From an uncultured Bryobacteraceae bacterium (GTDB lineage: Bacteria; Acidobacteriota; Terriglobia; Bryobacterales; Bryobacteraceae), in NCBI GenBank assembly GCA_937924525.1, contig CALDSU010000001.1:124001-188000 (forward strand): a stretch of DNA of 64,000 nt. The letters are read 5' to 3'. The number at the start of each line of letters is the position of its first letter. Position 1 is the first letter of the stretch. Below are positions 21,303 to 30,521 of the stretch, piece after piece. The position numbers and the translations under genes were made by a program. A model generated the notes under the pieces. It was not told where the DNA came from, made no database searches, and saw only the letters and a program-made list of their open reading frames with translations.

Positions 21303-22067
21303 ATGTTGCGATCCCTCGATCTCACCCTCAGCCTCGACCGGAAAACGTATGTCACCCAGCTTACCCGCCGCCAGATTCAGTTGCGGGAACTCGGCTACCA
21401 GGTCTACTTGCAGCAGCGTCCGGTCGTCATCGTGTTCGAGGGCTGGGACGCCGCGGGCAAAGGCGGCGCCATCAAGCGCGTCACCGAGATGCTTGACCCT
21501 CGCGGCTACGTGGTGTATCCGATCAGCGCGCCCACGGGCGAGGACAAGACGCACCATTACCTCTACCGCTTCTGGCGGCGGCTGCCCGAGCGCGGCCAAA
21601 TGGCCATCTTCGACCGCAGTTGGTACGGGCGGGTGCTGGTGGAGCGGGTCGAAGGGTTTTGCTCCGAGGCCGAATGGAAGCGCGCCTATCGGGAAATCAA
21701 TTCCTTCGAGCGCCAACTGCGGGATTTCGGCGCCATTATCGCGAAGTTCTGGGTGCAGATCACCCGCGAGGAACAGCTTCGGCGTTTTGAAGAACGCCAG
21801 CGCGTCGGCTACAAGTCCTGGAAGCTGACGGATGAGGACTGGCGGAACCGCGAGAAGTGGGGCGCCTATGAGATCGCGGTGGATGAGATGGTGCGCAAGA
21901 CCAGCACCCTGACCGCCCCGTGGACCCTGATCGAGGGCAACGACAAGCTCTGGGCGCGCGTGAAGATCCTCAAGACCCTAGTGGACCTGTTCTCGAAGGA
22001 GCTCCACTACCAGCCGGCCGACCCGTTGGAGCGCAAGGCGTCACGGCGCAAGAAGGCCCCATCCTGA
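21303..22067 (+). CDS. ppk2: PPK2-family polyphosphate kinase, second (canonical) unit
   Basis: A 254-residue PPK2 with intact motifs: Walker A EGWDAAGKGGAIKRV and catalytic MAIFDRSWYGRVLVERVEGF. It transfers phosphate between polyphosphate and nucleotides. The motif matches the C-terminal unit of two-domain polyphosphate:AMP phosphotransferases best. It begins three bases after the first PPK2 unit, and the ppk1-ppk2-ppk2 arrangement suggests coordinated polyphosphate synthesis and use. The basic tail (KASRRKKAPS) may contact polyphosphate (inference). Confidence 0.9.
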   Translation: MLRSLDLTLSLDRKTYVTQLTRRQIQLRELGYQVYLQQRPVVIVFEGWDAAGKGGAIKRVTEMLDPRGYVVYPISAPTGEDKTHHYLYRFWRRLPERGQMAIFDRSWYGRVLVERVEGFCSEAEWKRAYREINSFERQLRDFGAIIAKFWVQITREEQLRRFEERQRVGYKSWKLTDEDWRNREKWGAYEIAVDEMVRKTSTLTAPWTLIEGNDKLWARVKILKTLVDLFSKELHYQPADPLERKASRRKKAPS

Positions 22068-22134
22068 AACTCGCGCGCGGCGGGACGCCGGCGTTCGCGC
22101 GGGGCGCCCCCCACTATACTTGGGGCAGGCGCTT

Positions 22135-23913
22135 ATGGCTATGCTGGCAATCCTGGCGTTTCTCCTGGCGGACGCGGTGTTCGGGCAGCCGGCCGACCTG
22201 ATTCTGCGTCGCGGCAAAATCGTGACGGTCGACGCGCGGTTTTCCCTCGCCGAAGCCGTCGCCGTGCGCGGCGAGCGCATTGTGGAAGTGGGGGCGGACG
22301 CCGCCGTGCTGCGGCGACGCGGTCCCGCCACCAAAGTCATCGACTTGGCCGGCAAGACCGTGTTGCCCGGCCTGATCGACAGCCACGTCCACGCCGCCAG
22401 CGCGTCGATGTTCGAGTTCGACCACGAGATCCCGGACATGGAAACCATCGCCGACGTGCTGGCCTACGTGCGGGCGCGCGCGCAAGCGACGCCGCCGGGC
22501 GGGTGGATTGTCCTGTCCCAAGTGTTCATCACCCGGCTGCGCGAGCAGCGCTACCCCACCCGCGCCGAGCTGGATCAGGCCGCCCCGCGCCACCCGGTGA
22601 TCTTCCGCACGGGGCCCGACGCTTCGCTCAACTCACGAGCGCTGGCCGAAGCGGGAATCACGCGCGACAAGCATCCCAAGGAACATGCCGGCGCCAAGAT
22701 CGAGCGCGACCCGGCCACGGGCGAGCCGACGGGCATCCTGCGGAGTTGGAGCACCTTCCTGTCCCGCCCCGCCGTGGGCCGCCAGCCCACGTTCGCGGAC
22801 CGGATGGCGCGGCTCAGGATGCTCCTGGCCGACTACAACGCCGCGGGCATCACCAGCATCGCCGAGCGCGACTGCGCGCAGAATGACGTCGAACTCTACC
22901 GCGAGTTGAAACGCCGGGGCGAACTCACCTGCCGCGTTTTTCTCAATTACCACATCGACGCCAACCAGCCCGAAGAGAAGGTGGAAGAGCAGCTCCTCAA
23001 AGCGGTCCGCGATCCGTTGCATCAGTACAGCAACCTGGTGTGGCTGCGGGGCGCCAAGAGCTACCTGGACGGCGGCATGCTGACCGGCAGCGCCTACCTG
23101 CGCGAGCCCTGGGGCGTGAGCAAGATCTATGCGATTACCGACCCGGAGTACCGGGGCTTGCGTTATATCGACCCCGAACCCTTGTACCGCGCGGCGCGGC
23201 TGGCCTTGAAGCACGGCCTGCAATTCACCACGCACTCGGTGGGCGACGGCGCGGTGCACGCGATGCTCGACGCCTACGAGCGGGTGAACCGCGAGTTTCC
23301 GGTGCGCGAGCACCGCCCCTGCATCACGCACGCCAACTTCATGTCGCCGGAAGCGCTGGAGCGGATGGCCCGGATCGGCGTGGTCGCCGACCTGCAACCC
23401 GCGTGGCTCGAACGCGACGGGGCCACGCTCCGCAAGCAGTTCGGCGATGCGCGGTTACGCTTCTTTCAGCCGTATCAATCCCTGTTCGCCGCGGGGGTGA
23501 CGGTGGGCGGCGGTTCGGATCACATGCAGAAAATCGGCCCGATGCGTTCCATCAACCCCTATCAGCCGTTCTTTGGGATGTGGATCACGCTGGCGCGCCA
23601 GCCGCGCTGGACCGATCAGCCCCTCCACCCCGAGGAGCGCCTCACGCGGGAGCAGGCTATCCGGCTCTACACGGCCAACAACGCCTTCCTGACTTTCGAG
23701 GAGAAAAAGAAGGGCTCCATCGAGCCAGGCAAGCTGGCCGACCTGATCGTACTCGAGAAAGACATTCTTACCTGCCCGGTGGACGAGATTAAGACCATGC
23801 GGGTGGAGCGGACCTTTCTCGGCGGCAAGCAGGTCTACCCGGCGCACAGCAGGGCGGGGAACGGACCGGCCGGCGCGCGCCCTTTCCCGCCGGATCGCCG
23901 GCTGATACCTTAG
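22135..23913 (+). CDS. Exported amidohydrolase, YtcJ-like
   Basis: A 592-residue amidohydrolase_3 family protein. The N-terminus (MAMLAILAFLLADAVFGQ) is a signal peptide, so it acts in the periplasm. Metal ligands: HVH in GLIDSHVHAASAS, His in FTTHSVGDGAVHAMLDAY and HRPCITHANFM, and Asp in TVGGGSDHM. The C-terminal sheet contains IEPGKLADLIVLEKDI. Substrates of this group are mostly unknown amides or cyclic imides. A TTG at 22120 is possible, but the ATG at 22135 follows an AGG-containing sequence and fits the signal peptide better. Confidence 0.88.
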   Translation: MAMLAILAFLLADAVFGQPADLILRRGKIVTVDARFSLAEAVAVRGERIVEVGADAAVLRRRGPATKVIDLAGKTVLPGLIDSHVHAASASMFEFDHEIPDMETIADVLAYVRARAQATPPGGWIVLSQVFITRLREQRYPTRAELDQAAPRHPVIFRTGPDASLNSRALAEAGITRDKHPKEHAGAKIERDPATGEPTGILRSWSTFLSRPAVGRQPTFADRMARLRMLLADYNAAGITSIAERDCAQNDVELYRELKRRGELTCRVFLNYHIDANQPEEKVEEQLLKAVRDPLHQYSNLVWLRGAKSYLDGGMLTGSAYLREPWGVSKIYAITDPEYRGLRYIDPEPLYRAARLALKHGLQFTTHSVGDGAVHAMLDAYERVNREFPVREHRPCITHANFMSPEALERMARIGVVADLQPAWLERDGATLRKQFGDARLRFFQPYQSLFAAGVTVGGGSDHMQKIGPMRSINPYQPFFGMWITLARQPRWTDQPLHPEERLTREQAIRLYTANNAFLTFEEKKKGSIEPGKLADLIVLEKDILTCPVDEIKTMRVERTFLGGKQVYPAHSRAGNGPAGARPFPPDRRLIP

Positions 23914-23936
23914 ACCGAGGAGACTCTCATACCGTT

Positions 23937-24680
23937 ATGTTTCTGGAACTGACCGGCCAGACCGCCATCGTGACGGGCGGCGCCACCGGCATCGGCGAGG
24001 CGATCTGCCGCCGTCTGGCGGCCGCGGGCGCGACCATCGTCGTTGCGGACATCAACCTCCCGGGCGCGGAAGATATCGCGCAGTCGATTGGCGGCGGCTC
24101 ATTCGCTGAGTACGTGGACATCACCTCATCCGCCTCGGTCCATCACTGCGTGGAGGATATCGTCCGGCGGCGGGGGCAGATCGATATCCTGGTCAACAAC
24201 GCGGGCATCGCCGGCAAAGCGGCGCCCATCGAACAGCAGACCGATGAGGATTTTGCGCGGGTCATGGCCGTGAATGTGCATGGCGTCTTTTACTTCTGCC
24301 GCGCCGTGATCCCGCATATGAAGAGCCGCAAGTACGGCCGCATCGTCAACATCGCCTCCATCGCCGGCAAGGAGGGGAATCCGAACATGATCGCCTACTC
24401 GGCCAGTAAGGCGGCTGTGCTGGGCCTGACCAAGTCGCTGGGCAAGGAAGTGGCCACGGAAGGCATTTGCGTGAATGCGGTGACGCCCGCCGTGGTGCGC
24501 ACGCGCATCCTCGATCAGCTCACGCCGGCGCAGGTCGAGTATATGACCGAGAAAATCCCCATGCGGCGGACCGGCCAGCCGGAGGAGATTGCGGCGATCG
24601 TGCACTTCCTGGCCAGCCGGGATTGCTCGTTTGTCACGGCGCAGGCGTACGACGCCTCGGGCGGCCGCGCGACGTATTGA
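23937..24680 (+). CDS. Short-chain dehydrogenase/reductase
   Basis: A 247-residue classical SDR. The nucleotide-binding motif is TGGATGIG, the NNAG motif is present, and the active site has Ser in IVNIASIAG and YSASKAAV. D/N in VVADINLPGA after beta-2 suggests NAD preference. It resembles sugar or 3-oxoacyl dehydrogenases (gluconate 5-dehydrogenase-like), with the substrate undetermined. It lies between an amidohydrolase and a phosphoesterase on the same strand, with gaps of about 25-30 bases. Confidence 0.9.
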   Translation: MFLELTGQTAIVTGGATGIGEAICRRLAAAGATIVVADINLPGAEDIAQSIGGGSFAEYVDITSSASVHHCVEDIVRRRGQIDILVNNAGIAGKAAPIEQQTDEDFARVMAVNVHGVFYFCRAVIPHMKSRKYGRIVNIASIAGKEGNPNMIAYSASKAAVLGLTKSLGKEVATEGICVNAVTPAVVRTRILDQLTPAQVEYMTEKIPMRRTGQPEEIAAIVHFLASRDCSFVTAQAYDASGGRATY

Positions 24681-24709
24681 GCTTGTTCGTTTCGTAACTT
24701 TCGGCGTGT

Positions 24710-27253
24710 ATGGTGGGGAAGGTGATCTTTCCATTTGTTTCTTTCCTGAGTCTGCTTGGCGCGACGCTGCTGGCGCAGCCCCCTGTCCGTTCGGTGACCG
24801 ACCCCGGGGTCGTAACCACCCGGCAAGGCATCACGCCCGCCGGCGTCCCGGTGGTGTTCAATGGCAAAGTTTACGGCGTGGATTTCGGCGGGTCCGAGGG
24901 TGAGATTTGGGTTCTGACGAACGCGGAAGCCTACCGGCTGGATTGGCGGCGGAATCGCGTGCTGGAACAGTTTGCGCTGGAGGGCACGGGAGGAATCCGC
25001 GGGCTGCGCACCGGGGAACGCACGCTGATCACGCTGGCCAGGGGCGGCGGCCGGGAGCGGCGGGTCTTGTTAGCCGAAGCGAAAGCAGGCCAATTGCGGG
25101 TGCTGACCGCGGATCTTGGCCTGCACATCGCCGGCGCTCCCGCGCAGGCGGCCGGCCGGATTGCGGTCCCGCTGGTGTTTAACAACCAACTGGCGATCGT
25201 GGACGCGGCCAGCGGGAAACGCGTGCACTCGGCGCCGGTGGGGATCGCGCCGGTCGCGGCGGCGTTGAGCGCCGACGGCAAGACGGCGTGGACGGTGAAT
25301 TGGGGCGGCCGTTTGCCCCGCGACGGCGACCTGACCGCGACCACCGGCATGGCGCCGGGCGCCGACCGGGTGGTGGTGGACAGGCGCGGCGTCGCCTCCA
25401 CCGGATCGGTCAGCCGCATTGACGCCGAGAGCGGGCGGGTGACGCACACCATCGCCGCCGGCCTGCATCCGACGGCGCTGGCGCTCGACGAGAAGCGGGG
25501 ACGGCTCTACGTAGCCAACACCAACGAAGACTCCGTGTCGGTGATCGGCTTGGCCGAGAATCGCGTGGTGGCGACCGTGCGTATCCAGCCGTTTGCCCGC
25601 GCCGTCACCGGCATCGCCCCGACTGCGCTGGCTCTGTCTCCCGACGGCGCGCAGCTCTACGTGACCTGCGGCGGCATCAACGCCGTGGCGGTCGCCGACA
25701 CCTCCACGCTGCGCCTGCGCGGCCTGATTCCCACCGCGTGGTATCCCAACGCCATCGCGGTGAGCGCGGATGGTAAGCGGCTGGCGGTGGCGTCCTTGCT
25801 GGGCGCCGGTTCCGGGTGGCGCGACGAGCCGAAAAAGCGCTTCGTGCACTCCTATCGCGGATCGGTAGCCGTAGTGGATACGCCCGATCAGGCGCAGCTG
25901 GCCAGCTACACGGCGGCCGTGGCGGAGAACAATCATCTCGCGCTCGGCTCCGCCAACGCCGCCGCTGCCCCGCCGAATCCGCGGGCGAAGCCCGTGGCCA
26001 TTCCCCAGCGGGCCGGAGAGCCCTCCCTGATCGAGCACGTGGTCTACATCATCAAGGAGAACCGCACCTACGACCAGTTGTTCGGCGACCTCGCGCAAGG
26101 CAATGGCGATCCGTCCCTGGTGATGTTCGGCGAGAAAGTGTCGCCGAACCATCGCAAACTGGCCCGCGAATTCGTCCTGCTGGACAACTTCTACGCGACC
26201 GGCGGGAACAGCGCCAACGGACATCAGTGGGCCACCCAGGCCAACGAGACGTCGTACACCCTGTATCCGGGTTACGCCGGCCGCAGCTATCCCTACGACG
26301 GATCCGACCCCATCGCCTATTCGTCCGGCGGCTTCCTCTGGGACCTGGCGGTCGAGCGCAAAAAGAGCGTGCGCATCTTCGGCGAGTTTGTGCCGCATTT
26401 GACCGAGCGCGGCGCCAGCCGCGCCGGATACCTGGAACGCTGGCGCCGCGGCGAAAGTTTCGCGCGCGACTTCCAGGTGAAGCCGGCCGTGGCGGGCATG
26501 GAGCCGCTGGTGGCGAAGAATTATCCAAGTTACACCAACGGCATCCCCGACGTGGTGCGGGCCAGCATCTTCCTCGAGTACCTGCGCGAATGGGAGGCGG
26601 CGGGCAGCATGCCGCACCTGTCGATCCTGCAACTGCCTTGCGACCACACGCTGGGCGCCTCACCGGGGATGTCCACGCCGAGCGCGATGGTGGCGGATAA
26701 CGATCTGGCGCTGGGGCAGATTGTCGAAGCCCTCAGTAAGTCGCGCTTCTGGCCCAGGATGGCGATCTTCGTGGCGGAAGACGATGCCCAGAACGGCGTC
26801 GACCACGTGGACGGGCACCGGACCATCGCGCTCGCCATCAGCCCGTATGTGCGCCGCGGCCACGTCGATTCCACCTTCTACTCGCAGCAGAGCATGCTGA
26901 AAACGATCGAACTGATCCTGGGGCTGCCGCCGCTGTCGCTGTTCGACCTGATCGCGACGGAAATGCGGGCCAGTTTTCAGAACGAGGCCGACCTGACGCC
27001 CTACCGGGCGGTGACGCCCGTGCAGTCCCTGGACGAGTTGAACCCCCCGTTGAAGAGCCTGCGGGGCGAAGCCCGGCGGGCCGCGCGGGATTCGCAGCGC
27101 ATGCGCTGGGAGGTGCCTGACGCGGCGCCCACCGAACGGCTGAACCGCATTCTGTGGGGCACGATCCGCGGCTGGGACGTGCCGTACCCGGGCGCGCGAA
27201 ACGCCGTGTTCGCGCCGCTGTCTCTGGATCTGGACGACGACGAGCGCAACTGA
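24710..27253 (+). CDS. Secreted YVTN-type beta-propeller/phosphoesterase
   Basis: An 847-residue exported protein. A signal peptide (VIFPFVSFLSLLGATLLAQ) precedes a seven-blade-like propeller (about 40-410; typical blade TALALDEKRGRLYVANTNED). A PF04185-type phosphoesterase domain follows (HVVYIIKENRTYDQLFGD, FYATGGNSANGHQWATQA, FVAEDDAQNGVDHVDGHR). Related proteins are common in Acidobacteria and planctomycetes. The catalytic metal centre resembles acid phosphatases/phospholipase C, so release of phosphate from an organic ester in the periplasm is likely. The fragment is complete. Confidence 0.85.
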   Translation: MVGKVIFPFVSFLSLLGATLLAQPPVRSVTDPGVVTTRQGITPAGVPVVFNGKVYGVDFGGSEGEIWVLTNAEAYRLDWRRNRVLEQFALEGTGGIRGLRTGERTLITLARGGGRERRVLLAEAKAGQLRVLTADLGLHIAGAPAQAAGRIAVPLVFNNQLAIVDAASGKRVHSAPVGIAPVAAALSADGKTAWTVNWGGRLPRDGDLTATTGMAPGADRVVVDRRGVASTGSVSRIDAESGRVTHTIAAGLHPTALALDEKRGRLYVANTNEDSVSVIGLAENRVVATVRIQPFARAVTGIAPTALALSPDGAQLYVTCGGINAVAVADTSTLRLRGLIPTAWYPNAIAVSADGKRLAVASLLGAGSGWRDEPKKRFVHSYRGSVAVVDTPDQAQLASYTAAVAENNHLALGSANAAAAPPNPRAKPVAIPQRAGEPSLIEHVVYIIKENRTYDQLFGDLAQGNGDPSLVMFGEKVSPNHRKLAREFVLLDNFYATGGNSANGHQWATQANETSYTLYPGYAGRSYPYDGSDPIAYSSGGFLWDLAVERKKSVRIFGEFVPHLTERGASRAGYLERWRRGESFARDFQVKPAVAGMEPLVAKNYPSYTNGIPDVVRASIFLEYLREWEAAGSMPHLSILQLPCDHTLGASPGMSTPSAMVADNDLALGQIVEALSKSRFWPRMAIFVAEDDAQNGVDHVDGHRTIALAISPYVRRGHVDSTFYSQQSMLKTIELILGLPPLSLFDLIATEMRASFQNEADLTPYRAVTPVQSLDELNPPLKSLRGEARRAARDSQRMRWEVPDAAPTERLNRILWGTIRGWDVPYPGARNAVFAPLSLDLDDDERN

Positions 27254-27306
27254 CGCGGGTCCGTCCCCTTGACAGCGCGAGCCCCCGCGCGGGAAAAAGG
27301 GCTCAC

Positions 27307-28974
27307 ATGCTCAAACCAGTTCTTTGCTTTCTCGCGCTCGGGGCCGGGCTCTCGTGGAGCGCGGACGCGCCGGCGGCGGCTGCCGAGCGGAATTCCCGCC
27401 GGGCGGCGGAGGCGATGCGGAGAGGCCACCGTGTTTCGCTGGCCTGGCTCGAACGGGCCGATCCCGCGACGGGCCTGCTGCCGAGAAAGCTCACCGACCC
27501 CAATTGGGTGATCCAGGACTCGGCGGCTGACCTCTACCCGTTTCTGGTGCTGGAGAGTTGGTTCACCGACCCGGAACTGCATGAGGGCCGTCTGCGGTAT
27601 CTGCTGCGGCAGGAAGTGCTCTATAGCACCCGGTCCGGCCGCCTGTCCGGGGACGTCTTGGCAGGCGGTAAAGGTTTTGTCAAGCCGGAGTTCAACCTCG
27701 ACGAGCTCATGTTCGGCTCCAGCGAGTACGTGAAAGACGGGCTGATCCCGATCACGGAGCTGCTCGGCGAGACGCCGTGGTATCACCGCATGCGCGGCCT
27801 GGCCACGGCCATGGTGGAACAAGCGCCCTACCGGACCCGGCGCGGGCGGATCCCGGCGCAAACCGCGGAGGTCAACGGCAACCTCTTGCAAGCCCTGTCG
27901 CGCCTGGCGTGGCGGACCGGCGACCCGGCGTACGTGGAGCAGGTCGCCACCCTCGCGGATTTCTACTTCCTGGATGTGCTGCCGGCCACCAATTATCTGC
28001 CGCCGCACTCCTGGGACGTCGCCGCCGGCAAGCCGCTGAATCCGTCGTTCCGCTTCTCCGACCACGGCAACGAAATCGTGGGCGGCCTGGCGGAGGGCTA
28101 CTTGCTGGTGCAGCACCGTCAACCGGAACGCGCCAAGGCTTACCGTGAGCCGTTTCTGCGCCTGATCGACCGCCTGCTGGAAACCGGGCGCAACGCCGAC
28201 AAGGTCTGGATGATGAGCGTCGACATCCTCACCCTGAAGCCGATCGACACCCGGCACGTACACTGCTGGGGGTACCTCTACAATCCGGTCTACACGGCTT
28301 CCCTGCTCACCGGCGAGACGCGGTTCCGGGACGCCGTGGCGGAAGCCATGGCCAGCGTCGCGCGCCACGACCACTACCTGTTTGACGAAGCCGGCGGCGG
28401 CCGGAAGTGGGGGGCGAACGCGTATTCCGACAGCATCGAAAGTGCGCTGGTGCTGCTCAATCGCATCCCGCACGCGGGTCTGGAGGCCGCGCTGGACACG
28501 GCTATGGAAAAGTACTTTGCGCGCCAGCGCGACGACGGCATCATCGAGGGCTGGTACGGGGACGGTAATTACATTCGCACCGCGCTCATGTACGCGCTCT
28601 GGAAGACCCAGGGCGCCTCGCTGCGGCCCTGGACCCCGCAGGTGCGCCTTGGCGCGGCCCGCGTCGCCGATCGGCTGGTGCTCCATGCGGCGGCGGAATC
28701 GCCCTGGCGGGGCCGGCTCCACTTCGACGTGCCGCGCCACCGCCTGCACTGGCACCTGCCGGTGAACTACCCCCGGCTGAACGAATTCCCCGAGTGGTTC
28801 ACCGTGGAGCCGGATCTGCTTTATCAGGTGCGGGTCAACGATGGCGCCCCGCGGCGCTATCTGAGCGCGGAACTGGCCGCCGGGCTGCCCTGGGCCCTGG
28901 ACGGCGGCGAGCGCATGACCGTCGAGGTTACCGCCGCCGGCGAGCCGCCCTACGGCGCGCCTTCGCCCCGGTAG
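27307..28974 (+). CDS. Secreted helical protein of unknown function
   Basis: A 555-residue protein with a signal peptide (MLKPVLCFLALGAGLSWSA). I do not recognise a named family. The body is rich in Trp, Tyr and helix pairs with regular spacing (DSAADLYPFLVLESWF, GNLLQALSRLAWRTGDPAY, GLAEGYLLVQHRQPERAK, HCWGYLYNPVYTASLLTGE). This looks like an alpha/alpha-toroid of the kind seen in glycosidases and epimerases. A short beta-rich tail follows (QVRVNDGAPRRYLSAEL). The ATG at 27307 is preceded by AAGGG; the frame also runs upstream inside the phosphoesterase gene, which is not used. A carbohydrate-active role is a guess from the fold impression only. Confidence 0.6.
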   Translation: MLKPVLCFLALGAGLSWSADAPAAAAERNSRRAAEAMRRGHRVSLAWLERADPATGLLPRKLTDPNWVIQDSAADLYPFLVLESWFTDPELHEGRLRYLLRQEVLYSTRSGRLSGDVLAGGKGFVKPEFNLDELMFGSSEYVKDGLIPITELLGETPWYHRMRGLATAMVEQAPYRTRRGRIPAQTAEVNGNLLQALSRLAWRTGDPAYVEQVATLADFYFLDVLPATNYLPPHSWDVAAGKPLNPSFRFSDHGNEIVGGLAEGYLLVQHRQPERAKAYREPFLRLIDRLLETGRNADKVWMMSVDILTLKPIDTRHVHCWGYLYNPVYTASLLTGETRFRDAVAEAMASVARHDHYLFDEAGGGRKWGANAYSDSIESALVLLNRIPHAGLEAALDTAMEKYFARQRDDGIIEGWYGDGNYIRTALMYALWKTQGASLRPWTPQVRLGAARVADRLVLHAAAESPWRGRLHFDVPRHRLHWHLPVNYPRLNEFPEWFTVEPDLLYQVRVNDGAPRRYLSAELAAGLPWALDGGERMTVEVTAAGEPPYGAPSPR

Positions 28975-28990
28975 CGCCCGGTTCGCCCCG

Positions 28991-29737
28991 CTAGAGGCGG
29001 TTGATCAGGCTCGCGACGTAGCCGCCGCCGAATCCGTTGTCGATGTTGACCACCGAGACGTTGCTGGCGCAACTGTTCAGCATGCCGAGCAGCGCGGCCA
29101 GCCCGTGGAAGCTGGCGCCGTACCCGATGCTGGTCGGCACGGCGATCACCGGGCAGGACACCAGGCCGCCGACCGCGCTCGGCAAGGCGCCCTCCATCCC
29201 CGCGCACACCACGATCACCCGGGCTTGCGTGAGCTTCTCCCGGTTGTGCATCAGCCGGTGCAGGCCGGCGACGCCGATGTCGTGAATCGTCAGCACCTCG
29301 TTACCCATCACCTCGGCGGTCACCTGCGCCTCCTCGGCGACCGGAATGTCCGTGGTGCCCGCGCACACCACCGCGAGCTTGCCTTTCCCATGGGTCGTCT
29401 TGTCGCGCCACACCCGCAGGGCGCGCGAGAGGGGAAAGTATTCCGCCTCCGGAATCATGGCTTGGACGGCAGCCGCGGCTTCCGGGCTGGCGCGGGTGAT
29501 CAGCACATTGGGTACATGATCGGCCAGACGCCCCGCAATGCCTGCGATCTGCTCCGGAGTCTTGCCTTGGCCGAAGACGACTTCGGGCATGCCCACCCGG
29601 ATGGCCCGGTGATGGTCCACCTTGGCGAATCCGATGTCCTCGAAGGGCATGTGGCGGAGACGGGCAATGGCGGCGTCGATTTCCACGGCTCCCGCCCGTA
29701 CTTCTTCCAGCAAGCTGCGGATCTGAGATTCGGTCAT
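28991..29737 (-). CDS. larB: LarB, nickel-pincer nucleotide biosynthesis
   Basis: A 248-residue LarB, the carboxylase/hydrolase that starts nickel-pincer cofactor synthesis from nicotinic acid adenine dinucleotide. The C-terminal half has the PurE-like fold with [41 protein letters not shown] and [18 protein letters not shown]. The N-terminal helical part contains [19 protein letters not shown]. No larC, larE or LarA-type racemase is visible in the window, so it stands alone here. The frame extends past the ATG at 29737, but only this start matches LarB homology. Confidence 0.93.
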   Translation of the reverse strand: MTESQIRSLLEEVRAGAVEIDAAIARLRHMPFEDIGFAKVDHHRAIRVGMPEVVFGQGKTPEQIAGIAGRLADHVPNVLITRASPEAAAAVQAMIPEAEYFPLSRALRVWRDKTTHGKGKLAVVCAGTTDIPVAEEAQVTAEVMGNEVLTIHDIGVAGLHRLMHNREKLTQARVIVVCAGMEGALPSAVGGLVSCPVIAVPTSIGYGASFHGLAALLGMLNSCASNVSVVNIDNGFGGGYVASLINRL

Positions 29738-29790
29738 GAATTTCCAGGATACCGTGAGGACGGCCGCGCCCCCCGGGCGGAGAGCAGATC

Positions 29791-30273
29791 CTACTGCACC
29801 AGAATCCTCAACCGCTCGAGCGCATCGCACGCCAGTTTGTACGCGGGCTCAATTTCCAGGCTGCGCTCGAAACAGCGGCGGGCTTCCTTGTAGAAATCCT
29901 TGGCCAGATAGGCGCGCCCCAGGTTGTACCAGGGGTAGTGATACGATTCGTAGCGCGGAGCAGCCAGCGCCTTCTCCAGCCACGGAATGGCTTCGTCGTA
30001 CCGTTCCAGTTCAATCAGGTAAGCCCCGATGTCGTTGTACGGATTGCCAAAGCCGGGGTCGACTGCGATGGCCCGCTTGCACTCTTCGATGGCGGCCTCG
30101 ATCTTGCCCTGAAAGTGGTACGTCCAGCCCAGAAACGTGTGGGCCTCCGCGGTGGGGTAGACCTCGATCGAGCGCTTATACAGTTGCACCGCCAGGTCGA
30201 AATCGCCCTGCATTTGCCAACGGTATGCGTTCTGGAAGAGTTCGCGGGCCAGCTCGATCCGGGGGTCCGGCAT
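29791..30273 (-). CDS. TPR-repeat protein
   Basis: A 160-residue protein made almost entirely of tetratricopeptide repeats. Four are clear: [60 protein letters not shown] and [20 protein letters not shown]. There is no signal peptide or catalytic domain, so a cytoplasmic protein-protein adaptor is likely. It is divergent from the TonB receptor and about 50 bases upstream of larB on the same strand. The start at 30273 excludes a 67-residue low-complexity extension. Confidence 0.85.
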   Translation of the reverse strand: MPDPRIELARELFQNAYRWQMQGDFDLAVQLYKRSIEVYPTAEAHTFLGWTYHFQGKIEAAIEECKRAIAVDPGFGNPYNDIGAYLIELERYDEAIPWLEKALAAPRYESYHYPWYNLGRAYLAKDFYKEARRCFERSLEIEPAYKLACDALERLRILVQ

Positions 30274-30521
30274 GCGACGCAAGTATATCAAGTCCTCGTG
30301 CCTGTTGCTCTCGGCAGCGAGAGGGTCGGAGCCCAGGGCGGCACGGGCACGCGCGGTTGCCCCGCGTGTGGGATACTTCAGGCTTCGCTTGTCCAGAACC
30401 CTGGATGACGCCGCGCTTCGGGTGGCGCGTGCGCCTTCCCCCCCAGTTCCGCGAAGAGATAGAATTAGCTCCACAACTTTACGTGGTTGAATCGATCGCT
30501 TTTCGGAAGGGGGTTCTCACG

